Shown here one piece after another: positions 23,751-33,945 of a DNA stretch of 64,000 nucleotides. This stretch comes from Adineta ricciae (lineage: Eukaryota > Rotifera > Eurotatoria > Adinetida > Adinetidae), in NCBI GenBank assembly GCA_905250025.1, contig CAJNOJ010000014.1, forward strand, positions 441,624-505,623, read 5' to 3'. The position numbers were made by a program, and so were the translations under genes. Position 1 is the first letter of the stretch; each line of letters starts with the position of its first letter. The notes beneath the pieces are model-generated. The model did no database searches. It was given only the letters and a program-made list of their open reading frames with translations, and was not told the DNA's origin.

Positions 23751-24443
23751 TTATTGTATATCAACTTTTTTATTTTCACCGAGTGCCTTAGGATTTTTCG
23801 TTGCTGCTGCTTTCGCCAATGCATACAACTGAACCATTTTATTACTTGGTGAATCCCAATATTCACCATATTTCGCTGTGACTTTCATTAATGTTAGATC
23901 TGGATCCTCCAGTCCTTGTGGGAAGAATACTTTGAGGTAAGCCGACCACAATTCTTTCATTTTAGTTTTGTCGTCAATGAATTCGGCTTCACCGCTTACC
24001 GAAACAAACGACATTTTGTTGGGATCGGAGTATGACACATTGACTTTGTCATAGTTCTGTTTAGCTTCTTCGACTTTCGGAGAAGATTTCTTGGTAAAAA
24101 ACCATAATGCTCCGTCCCATTTATCAGCTTGTCGGCTAGCCATTGGTCGTGAACGTAGACTGTTATCTGATTCCACAGTTGTGCTAAATAAAAACGTTGG
24201 AAAAGTCTTATTTTTGACAAAAGATTTGCAGCTTACATCATAGCGTAGCGAATATCTTTGATTAATTCAAACAATTTGTTTGTTTTGTCATCATTTGTCG
24301 TTGAAGCAAACGCTATACTTTGACGAGCAATCAGTGTCGCATTTTGAAATTGAAATAACGTTGGTTTAACGAATGATTGCTAGTGATAATCGAATTAGAA
24401 AGACAATATTTCCATAAAGAACACTTACTACAAGTCTATTCAT
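23751..24443 (-). CDS. BLI-3 / general stress protein 26-type pyridoxamine 5'-phosphate oxidase-fold protein
   Basis: Three exons encode about 195 residues: MNRLV, then a second exon ending in DIRYAMI, then the exon from TTVESDNSLRSRPMA to the stop at 23751. The FMN-binding split-barrel family is recognised by LIKDIRYAMITTVESD, SLRSRPMASRQADKWDG, LWFFT, SSPKVEEAKQNYDKVNVSYS, FVSVSGEAEF and VTAKYGEYWDSPSNKMVQL. Bacterial GSP26 and fungal blue-light-induced BLI-3 proteins have this exact arrangement; they bind flavin and are linked to stress responses. The first ~35 residues are basic and lack acidic residues, so a mitochondrial presequence is possible (inference). Animals rarely carry this family, making horizontal acquisition plausible. 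The two introns show it is now a normal eukaryotic gene here. Confidence 0.85.
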
Positions 24444-25320
24444 GGCTAAGTTATATAATCTGAATCCGAAAGTTTAACAAGTCCGAAAAGACGAGAGAAC
24501 GATGAATGAATCGAGGTAAACATGCAACTACCAATGAGTCGTGCAGCTGAAAGATGGCATTAATTGTTCGAAAGCATCTGCTCACACACCGATACAATAT
24601 TTTGAATATTAGTTTCTCTTATCCGATAGATAAATAGTCATTTAGTGAAACAAAATCCTTGAAACATCTGGAAAGCAAATCCCACTTTTCCATTAACGTT
24701 GGAAATTCTGTTGACATTGTCATCAAGCTTCGTCCATCCCTCTTTTTCTTTTCTTCCTTCTTCTATTGTTTCAATAGATGAACAATTGACACGCCTGGCA
24801 CATTCGTACATCTGTGCAAATACAAATTTAAATCTCGTAAATTGATCAGCGAATTGACAACATACGACAGAGAAATGATTGCATCATCGTCGTCATCATT
24901 GTCAAAAGAGGAAAAAACGATTCTTGAGTGTTACAGAACAACTCCATTAATGCAAATCACCCTTCTTTTAATTAAATTAAACCAATTCGCGCACACACAC
25001 ATAGACATATATATATAAATATATTCAAATAATTAATAGATTTCACCTATTTTGTTTTCTACAATAAGCAAAAGAACCCCTTGTAGCGATAATTGACTAA
25101 AACTATGTCTTGTCTCGAATTAATTGTTATCATAACACATAGAAAGGAAAAAGCTGTCTCTCAATTGTCAGTCGTCGTCTTTTTTTTTTATCAAGAACAC
25201 AAGGAAAAAACATACATAATAAGATTTGTTAGGTACGCATACATCACACATAAGATGTCGATTGATCTGACTGTCGATGCATACTGTTCATTGATAATTA
25301 AATATGGATGTGTATGTGTG
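24444..25320. other. Intergenic, nothing recognised
   Basis: AT-rich spacer holding a short CA/TA microsatellite near 24993-25024. It includes the promoter of the BLI-3-type gene and the 3' flank of the Ig gene. No convincing exon. Confidence 0.5.
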
Positions 25321-26296
25321 TCATATTCTCCGGGTCAGATGATGTCCAAGGAGAAGTGCAAATAAGATCAGACTCATGGTGCATTGAATGAAAGAAGAAG
25401 AAGAATGATTATTTGCTAATAGACGTTGCTGTTGCTGATGTTGGAATGCGCCTAGAAGCAGATGAAAAGAATTCGATGAGATAACCTTGATGATGAAATC
25501 ATAATGAACAACTGTTTATCTGTTTCTTCTCAACAAACCTTTTTCAACGAATAGTTTTGCACTTCTCTTCTGCCGTTTGTATGTACATGTCCATAAACCA
25601 GTATGGTACGGTTGAGCATGACGTATAATTAATTGTGATTTGGAAGCATTTGCTTCATAACGATGCTCTTCATGAAAATCAAAATGATCTCGATGATGTG
25701 GTCTAGATGTTTGATTTAAACTTGAAAAATGCCAGGTTATCAATGAGGTGTTGACATTATAAATTGTGCAATCTAGCTCGACAGGTGTACCTGGCTCGAC
25801 ATGTAAACGAGCCGGTTCAATTGTCATGGGTATTTGAACTTGTAGATGGATTTGAATGGCAACGCTTGCATGCCGATTGGAAATTTTACATTCGTATATA
25901 CCCTCGTCAGATGCTTGAACGTTGGATATTTCTAGATTCCAATAGGAGTTCTCATCGGAAGTAGAATAGGATGACACAAAATAACGCTTGTTTGAATAGA
26001 ACACTTGCTCATCAACCGTTAATGGTAAATACGCATCCATAGTTGAATCATATTTCAGCCAAGTAACATGATGATGACCGAGATTTTTCACATGACATCG
26101 TAAAATTGCTGTTTCAGAGACATTCAACGTTTGATTGTGTGAATGAGTTAAAATACGAGGAAACTGATTTGATAGAACAGCTGTAATCAATCCGGGAATG
26201 ATGATTATTAGTTGGATGGCTAAAAAACATTGAGAATAAACAATGGATAAAAGAGATAGAGTTGATCCGCTCACGTTTACTGATTCTACTCAGCAT
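25321..26296 (-). CDS. Two-immunoglobulin-domain cell-surface protein (DPR/IgLON-like)
   Basis: Three exons. Exon 1 (ATG 26296) is spliced at a gtgagc donor to give MLSRISKPIQLIIIIPGLIT, a good signal peptide. Exon 2 holds two Ig domains. The first has LRCHVKNLGHHHVTWLKYD, WNLEISNVQASDEGIYECKI and its paired Cys; the second has VELDCTIYNVNTSLITWHF and LIIRHAQPYHTGLWTCTYK. Exon 3 is joined through a gtttgt...ttctag intron; it adds a Gln/Ser-rich linker and a terminal hydrophobic stretch (MSLILFALLLGHHL), ending at TGA 25321. That tail suggests a GPI anchor or a very short membrane anchor. Domain number, order and anchoring resemble neuronal recognition proteins of the DPR/DIP/IgLON group; the specific orthology is not established. 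Confidence 0.75.
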
Positions 26297-27979
26297 TGCA
26301 TATAATCGCTAATGATGACAAGACTCAATGTAAACGAAGGGTCAATTGTACAAACAAAAACCTTTTCGTGGCATTTTTGCTTTGTTCAAAGAGAATTAAC
26401 CTTTTTTATTTCTTTCCTGTATATGATGAGAGAACAAGCCAGATGAAGTGAATTGAACTCTGAACTGAACGAACGTTGTTCTTCGCAAAATGATGGGATT
26501 AATTAAGTTCGAACTTCCCTCCAATGTGACAAGATAACGAAGACAATATAGTCATCTATCACAATTAGTTTGTTGCTCATCTTCTCACTAACAGAGACAT
26601 TGATGAATTGTACAGATGTCTAGTTATCACAGGAAAACATATTGAGAAGTGTCGAAAAGTGAGAGCCTTCATTAGCGTTGAAGACGACAAAGATAGACTC
26701 ATATATTATCTTATCAAACGAATAGAATAAAGCGAGACTTACCGAGAAAATAATTTATTGATGGTTTCATGATTTCGCAGTTAAATTCGAAGCATTGTTT
26801 CGTCAAAATTGAAGTCACAGACTATCTGTTAACTAATCGTCGCATGTTACTAACTAGAATGTAGAAATGAATGAACGAAGAGGGAACAAAAAGGATTATG
26901 ACAAGCTCAGCAACTGGTTTGTTCGCTTTTTCTTTCGCTCTCTTTCCTCTCTTCTCTTCGCTCTCTCGCTTTCTCTTTCTCTATCGTTTGCTTGATGTAT
27001 ATGTAAAGAGGAAATAAACCTTTGCTTAATGGCATTACTCAGTAAAACAATGCGCTAAAGAAAGAGAGAAAAAAGATTAATAAAAGCAATGATATTCACT
27101 TAAGAAAGAAATTGATTGATCATGAATCTTAGCAGGTGTCTTCGACTGTTGTTACTTTTCTATTACCAAAGTCAATTACAAACGAAGTAAACTTTGACAC
27201 CTATTTGTAATTGATTTCTTTTCTTACTCACTAAAACAAATGAAGAAAGTTCATTATTGAACTACACAAGAATAGGTAAAAATAAAAGGAAAATCAATGG
27301 TTCAATAGTTTGCATTTATTATTCGAGATGATAGAGACATGTCTACACTCTGGTCGCCATTCTTTTCTCTCGTCGTCTTCTTTTGATTCTGTATATGATA
27401 ATTGACCTTTCGATTATATGTACATGTATAGACCTTGTTCTGACACGTGAAATTTGATCAGTTTGGGTCTTCGACAGAGACAGCATGTTAAATGAAGATT
27501 CATAATTTACCAGTTACATCATCCGTAGAATTTCGATTCAATTCACTTTTCTTAACATCAATGAAATGACTTTGTTGTTTTATGATCAACAAGTAGTATA
27601 ACATATATACACATCAAGGACAAAAAAGATCAATCGTATCAGGTGGGAGAAGTGTCATTTGTTCTTATCGACCTTTCTTTTCTAGGACATCGAACAAATA
27701 TAAAACGAATTTTATATTCAAACATTTCTTTTTTTGCTTCTTCTTGGTAATCAGAATATTTGCTTTTGGATAAGACAGTGTTCTAATTTGAGCAAGACGT
27801 TTTGTACGATTGAAGCTGCTGATGCCATCGAGCATAGTTTATGCAGAATGTGATAAGTGAAATAGCAATCGTGCATACGTTCTCCTTCGAGGTACAATGA
27901 GAAGCAACGGACAATTTGTTCTTGTGTCGAACAAATATCGCACGCATATTACATCAGGTTGTCTGTTTGACAGACACAT
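26297..27979. other. Intergenic, nothing recognised
   Basis: 1.7 kb between two minus-strand genes. A pyrimidine-rich tract (about 26928-26986) and scattered AT-rich DNA; it should contain the Ig-gene promoter and the 3' UTR of CCP110. No exon recognised. Confidence 0.45.
26928..26986. repeat. CT-rich simple sequence
   Basis: Pyrimidine tract dominated by CTCT/TTTC units on the plus strand, about 630 bp upstream of the Ig-domain gene start on its strand. Low complexity. Confidence 0.7.
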
Positions 27980-29881
27980 TTATTTCAAACGATTTCGAAA
28001 CATAGGACTGGCTGGCGCAATGCGTAACGGAGGATGAAAAATGTTATTATTATTATTGTTATTATTTTGATGATTGTTATTGGCAGAAGACGAACGCGAC
28101 GGTTGTTGATCTAAAGATAGAGGATAATAGAAGACGAAAAGGAGAAGGAAGATCGGTGATCTACTTGTGAAAGGTTCATTGTTATGATGGACGGAACTTA
28201 ATGGGCGAGATTTCCTCTGTACAGTTGCGGCTTTTTTTACAGGATTGGTACGTGTATTTGTTGTCGATGGAGCCAAACGAATAGGTGCAGCTGAAACATG
28301 ACGACGAATATCTGTCGGCCGTCTGAAAGAAATAAACAACTATTTTAAATAAGCAGATATATGTGGACTGAACAAACCGAAATTCGGTTGGTTTAGCAGT
28401 GCTAGCAGTCTTCGCACTCGGAGCTGGTATCGGTTCAATAATAGGTCGTTCAACACCGAAATCTCTTGCTAGTCGTTGATTTGTCTAAAAATGATTGGAA
28501 CCTTGTGCATCTTATCAGAATCAAATCATGGTGTCAAACCTTTGTTGTTCGAGACTGCTGCGATTGCTTATGACGAGTAATGATGGATACTTTCTCTGCT
28601 GCTGAGTACTGCTCAAATATAGCATGTAATTCATTTAGAACCATTTCAGTCTAAATCAAAAGTAATCATATCGCATCGTATTCAAATTCTAGCTTATCTA
28701 CCTGTTTTATCAATTGATCGATAATAGTGAAATCTTCAGGATCAAGTTTGGTTTTCGTTGAAGAACAGTGTCCTTGAAAGTCGACAGCAAACTTTCGAGT
28801 GTCCTTTAGATGCAAAAATACGATAATATCCATGTTCCTACTTTTGTAATGAAATATGTCTTACGTGTAATGTTTGAATTAAACGTGTGACACGATCTGT
28901 TCGAAACAGTTGCCGTGTAAGATGACCTTTGATGAAGGCGCCTAATTTTCGATAAAGAATATTCTGTGCTTCCTGAAACGGGGAACAAATAAAAAGATAA
29001 TGTATCAGAATCTGTCGGCTTTGATTTCATACTCGATGAGTAAAACGAAAACGCGTTTTTGGAATGGAAAATGTGGACCGTGCATCTGTGACATGATTGA
29101 ATGGATTCTCTTGTTGTTGTTGTTGCTGTGGATCAAAACCTTGACTATCTAAACGCACATACTCATGTTTTGTGTTGACTATTTGTTTGGGTTTGTCATT
29201 CTCATCTTCCGTAGAAGAGTCTTGCAATGTGTAAGTATTTCGACGTGCTTGACTTGTATAACGTTGAGTTTTTCTCGTTGGCTCAGGAGCAACAACTGGA
29301 GATTGTTCCACTGGATAGATCATATAAGTAGATGTTTGCAGTTCATCCGTACCAACCGACCGACCAATGCTTTTACTTGGATCAATCCATGTCGTGCAAT
29401 GTTCAAGATCATCTTGTTCGTCATCAGAAGTATCTGACTCATTTTTACGGACATCGCGAAGGATTGAATTCTTGAAAAGAACAATGAAGAGGAAATAATT
29501 CGAAAGAACACTTGACATACTGTTGTTAACAAAGGTTCATCAAGTGTGCGACAGAATGATGAGATATCAGGTTTGTGAGAAAGTTCTTGAAGAAGATCTT
29601 CCATGATTTGTTCGAACTAAAGCGAAGAAGATGACTAAGAACAAAGCGGAGTGATGGTTTAATGTACATTTTTTGTTTTACGTTCGTCACGTATTCGTTT
29701 TCTGTCTTCGAGATACTTTGCGCGGTATTTTTCTAACAGCTTAAAGAAAGGAAACAGTAACAGAAGCGTTCATTTAAAGTCAACTCACTTCACAATCATT
29801 TTGTGATAATAAAGTCCAATCAATATCCTGAAACGGATCTGTATCAAGAACAGTATCAAGTCTTTCAATAAATTGTTCCAT
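27980..29881 (-). CDS. CCP110: Centriolar coiled-coil protein of 110 kDa homologue
   Basis: CP110 caps centriole distal ends and restrains ciliogenesis. The diagnostic part is the conserved C-terminal calmodulin-binding region: YRKLGAFIKGHLTRQLFRTD, then DTRKFAVDF, and after two introns VLNELHAIFEQYSAAEKVSI followed by ITRHKQSQQSR. These align with the human block containing KGFLTRRLMQTDKLKQL, DTMEFI and AERMSI. The N-terminal half is short and acidic (MEQFIERLDTVLDTDPFQDI, LLEKYRAKYLEDRKRIRDER) with a polar, Gln-rich middle. The C-terminal tail is basic with an Asn run. About ten exons; much shorter than the 991-residue human protein. The ATG at 29881 directly follows a gttttttag acceptor and lies only 91 bp from the divergently transcribed gene at 29973. 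Confidence 0.78.
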
Positions 29882-29972
29882 CTAAAAAACAAGTATGAAA
29901 AAGAAATTTTCTTCTTGTTACTAGGCAAAGAAAAAAATCGAGTATTTTTTGTCTATTCTCTTACATTCTGTC
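29882..29972. promoter_or_regulatory. Short bidirectional promoter region
   Basis: Only 91 bp separate the ATG of CCP110 (-) from that of the unknown gene (+). Unless one ATG is misplaced, both promoters and 5' UTRs must overlap here or lie inside the opposing gene. No TATA box is visible. Confidence 0.45.
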
Positions 29973-31075
29973 ATGGCGTGCCCGATTCAAACTGAATCTA
30001 AACTTTTTTTGCCAATTCTTCAAATTGATAATCGCTTATTCTCATCATACAATTCCAATTCAATTACACTGAAAAATCGTAAGAGAGGAGTTCTCGCATT
30101 TCGTGCTGACAAGTCATTCTTGATTTTCAAGTACCAAGATCATTTCCCGTTCCCATAGAAGATCGAGGTAAACTTACAAGAAAATCATTTTGAAAGATCG
30201 GTTTCTTTTAGATGATTTCTTTTCTGTTGATCCAAAATCATTAAGCAATGAACAACTGAATGAATACAGAAAGGAAATGACTCAATGTAAGAAGATCTAA
30301 ATTGAATCAAGTATGAATTGCTGTTGAGTTAGTAATTAGTATGGAAAAATCTAATCTCGAAAAATGGAAAATTGATACAAATACACGTATGAGTACATGT
30401 GTGTCAAAGAAAGATGTTTCATAGCTCGAATAAAGTTTTCTCTTTCTTATAGATAATCATGGAATACTACTAGCTGAACAGAGTAGGTCGATATTCACTT
30501 GCAGTTCAAATAAATTCTTCGTTATGTACTATAGCAATAAAATCGAAATCAATAGACACACACGAAAAGTCTATTGATTCAGCTTTCTTTTCTCACTACC
30601 AATCGACTAACCACGGTAAACGAATGTCTATTATTCCTTAATTCTCTAGCATATGGTTAGAATCGATCGGTTATGTGGATCCGAAGATTTTAACACTCAT
30701 TCAATTACAACTTTGTAAATTCGTGTTTTACTTCGAAAGTACAAACTCTTTCTTGCTACTCGTTCAGATATCAAAGGAATGAACGAAGAAAAGGTTTATG
30801 AAACGAAACTCACACATGAACTGGAGAAAGAATCTACTTTACGAATCGAAGCTTGTATTTTAGCTTACTCTCTGTTTGTCATTGATAATCTATTCGTTTT
30901 TCTTGCAGATGAAACTGGTATTCGGCATGCTGATTACGGTTTGAATCAAATAATGAGAGTAGACGGAGAAAATCGATGTGTTTTTTCCATTTTAAGAATT
31001 AAATGTACGAAAAGGCAAATAACATGTTCAATACATTATGAACGAAAAGAAAAATATAGATATGTGCAAAACTGA
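29973..31075 (+). CDS. Unknown protein, helical, multi-exon
   Basis: Exons were joined by frame and GT-AG sites. Exon 1 starts MACPIQTESKLFLPILQIDN and ends LKN. Further exons give PRSFPVPIEDRDDFF, SVDPKSLSNEQLNEYRKEMT, SMEKSNLEKWKIDTNT, HNHGILLAEQ, IWLESIGYVDPKILTLIQLQ, and KGMNEEKVYETKLTHELEKE, followed by STLRIEAYETGIRHADYG. The sequence is charged and predicted helical, with no zinc finger, signal peptide or membrane segment. I do not recognise the family. It is transcribed divergently from CCP110, with which it may share a promoter, and convergently to the following minus-strand gene (78 bp apart). The last exon, with an unusual basic end, is the least certain. Confidence 0.5.
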
Positions 31076-31153
31076 TCAAAGCCGTACGATCTCACAGAGA
31101 CTGTTCCGCAAGTTTGAACAACGCAATAGATATTCGTACAAAACAAAAGCAAG

Positions 31154-32965
31154 TTAGATATTGCTTTCGATGACATTATCATTAGTTCCTTCTTCATCAA
31201 ACGAAAGAAAAAGTGAATCTTCATCATTAATCATTGATGCAACCTAAAAGAACAAATTTTACTTTAGACACACCCTTTTTGAGATTAAGTCTGCTTACCC
31301 ATTCATCAGGATTCTCATTCTCAATGAAAAAATCAATTGATTCGCCTAGAAAAATCTTATTTCATATACAACTCGACATTGTCTAGACATTTATCATACT
31401 CTTCTCTTCTGCTTTTATATTCTGGAAATCCATATGCGCTAAAAAGAGAAGATCTTTAGTGAAATTCTTACTTTTCGCAAGTATTACCTAGAGGTTTCGT
31501 TGTTTCAAATTCGTCCGTTAATTTCTAAATAAAAATAATTTAGCCTTTCAGATATAATTCGCTAAGCGAATTTCTCACTCGTTTTTTAAGTGACTCTGCT
31601 GTATTTGTTATCGACTCCTGTACGCAGGCATCGTTTTTCACCGTTTTTGCCAGCATTATCGTCCTCGTGATGTCTTTCGCATGCTGTAGATCAACTTTAT
31701 GATAATTTCGAAGGTGTCGATAAAGATTCACTGCACAGGGACGATCGCACGGAATATTCTGCACGAATTTTGTAAATTTTTTCAGCAGGTTTTTCGATTG
31801 ATTCGAATTTCTATCGGGTGAATGATTCGAATATGGACATATACATTTATACGGAACAATATCGATTTCCTCCGCGTTAACGCCGTTCTTTGAATGTGTA
31901 GAATTGATGGGCATTGTCGTAGCAATAGAATGTTGATTAGGATAATTTTGTAAAAGATCATTGATTACTGCAGATTCTGTACCGGTACGGATAGAACGAA
32001 TGAGACGAAGAGCAAGTTCACCACTCATCTGATGGTAATGTCTATGGAAAAGAAATTCAGTCAATCGTGATTCAAAGTCTACAACATACTGAAGATGAGC
32101 GAACAGAAGAAATTTCTCGTTGACTTTTGTGCAAGGAATATTAAACAGTGGTTGTTCGTGAATGAATTCATTTTTTGTCAATGGGCAATAATGTCGAAAT
32201 CTTCGATCGTCGTTATAAATATTTCTGCAATTGATACGAATCAACAATTGATATTGTGAAATAGAAAATGTCGACTTACGGATTGGTATTCAAGACGACA
32301 TCGTCTTTCTGGAAGAGAATTATTTCTCTGATATCGTTTTCGATCGATGATTTTTGTTTACTCTCAATTGATGACGACATAATTGCTTTGACGATTTTCT
32401 TCGCTGATTTAATATTTAAGTTATGTGAAACGCGTAAATGAGATAGTAGCAGACATTGTTTACGATGGCGACAGTCGAAGTTTTTTATCTTATGACTGAT
32501 GCATGTTAGATTATAAACATTTGTGAAACCGTAAGAAAACGGACATTGCCCTTTGTGCCAATGAACTGAATGTGAAAATAATTCTTGAGTACCGTGAAAT
32601 ATTAATGCGGATTTTTTCTTTCGGTTTGGATTAGTTGTATGCATGCGATCGAGAACGATCTTATTTGCTATGAAATTTAGCGCAAATGCAAAAAAAGTAA
32701 GGAAAGATTCGGTCATTACCAGCAGTATTTGACAGATTATGTTTGTACATTAAGTGTTTTTTCAAAGATACGTGGTCTGTTTTATCACAGCATGGAAAGT
32801 TTGGCATGTTGAAACTTGAGTTGAGAAGAAGTAAACAAAATAAAAAGTTAAATTGACATTTGAAAAATTGAATAGCTTTTCTTTTTACCTTTTTTTAATT
32901 CCATAGATTCCATAATGTGTTAAGGGACAAATTCCTTCGAAGCTGTGAATTACTTTTTCGCTCAT
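31154..32965 (-). CDS. Protein with four tandem CCHH zinc-finger-like modules and an acidic tail
   Basis: Minus-strand exons from ATG 32965 (MSEKVIHSFEGICPLTHYGI) to TAA 31154. Four repeats share the pattern Cys-Pro-[Leu/Phe/Tyr]-[Ser/Thr], a 15-30 residue loop, a second Cys, about ten residues, then Leu-x2-His-Leu-x3-His. The His pair (H-x4-H) is visible in KKHLMYKHNLS, LSHLRVSHNLNIKSAKKI and YRHLRNYHKVDLQHAKDI; the third repeat is degenerate at this site. After the fourth repeat comes a basic KKRKLTDEF (possible nuclear localisation), then short exons with AYGFPEYKSRREEYD and an acidic C-terminus (FFIENENPDEW, DEDSLFLSFDEEGT). I recognise no described family. A nucleic-acid-binding or transcription-regulating role is inferred from the finger-like modules and the acidic tail. 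Confidence 0.6.
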
Positions 32966-33945
32966 TAGAATGTTTTCAATCAGTTCGGATAAATATAATC
33001 AATAATAATTTTGAAAGTAAAGAAACCAATTGAAGAAAAGAAGGATTCGTGAAGGTATTTGATTGGTTAGAAAAATCGACCAATGCAATGGGCTTATACT
33101 TTGAAGTTGAAGTTGTTGAAATATGGGGCTTACTTAAATGGGCAGATAGACAGTCACAGAAAAACGATAGATTTAATGAAAACACCCGTCCATATCACAT
33201 ACTAAAATCACTGTTAAAAGTCAACAAAGATGTACAATAGACAATGTTAAGATGTAAAGCTATATCTCTATTATGCGTATACAACTTCCATTAGATCTGT
33301 TGTCTGCTGGAGCGGATACTGCGTGATACTCGTTTTATGAAAAAAATGAATGCCAATACCCAAACTACAATATTGATATATGTATATGCGTAACGGAAAG
33401 TGCTCCGATAGAAAGACAAGCAAGCGGATTGACTTAAGATAATAGGTCAATATTAAGGTGTCAGAGATGTCTCCATCAAGCGTATACAACTTCCATCGAG
33501 ACACAGTGATTACAGGTGAAACGAATATTGACGCAGGTGGCAGCACACGTGTGCATTGAATTGGTGTCTTAAGTTGAATCATGTAAAACAAAATGATTAA
33601 TTTTACTCTGTTTTAGCGTTTCTGTCTATTTCATTGGTTAATACGATTTTTCTCATTGTTTGCCTATGCTTGAGTTTCTACTCACTAAAAACAGGTATTG
33701 CACCACTGTCTTAACTTGTGGTGCAAGATTCTCTAACGGTCAGTATATAAGCATATGAAGCGTTTCATTTGTTTCAAAAGAGTGAGCTCCGTTGAGAGTT
33801 CGCATAGGTATCATGCGATATTCGCCTCTTCACTATAAGTAACGCTAGTGAGTGCAAGTCCCTCTATTTCGACAACATAGTTCCCGTTTTAGTAAGTTCA
33901 TGATGTTCGATCATTAATTTTTTAGATATTTATTTTCTCCGTCCA
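32966..33945. other. Spacer between divergent genes
   Basis: Holds a TATA-like site at 33744-33750 for the PARP gene, a 17-bp direct repeat near 33275 and 33480, and short frames that resemble no family. A probable leader acceptor (tttag) lies about 20 bases before the PARP ATG. Confidence 0.45.
33744..33750 (+). promoter_or_regulatory. TATA-like element upstream of the PARP gene
   Basis: TATATAA about 196 bp before ATG 33946. The intervening sequence could contain a 5'-UTR intron or a trans-splice acceptor, so the element's distance is acceptable. Assigned by position and sequence only. Confidence 0.4.
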
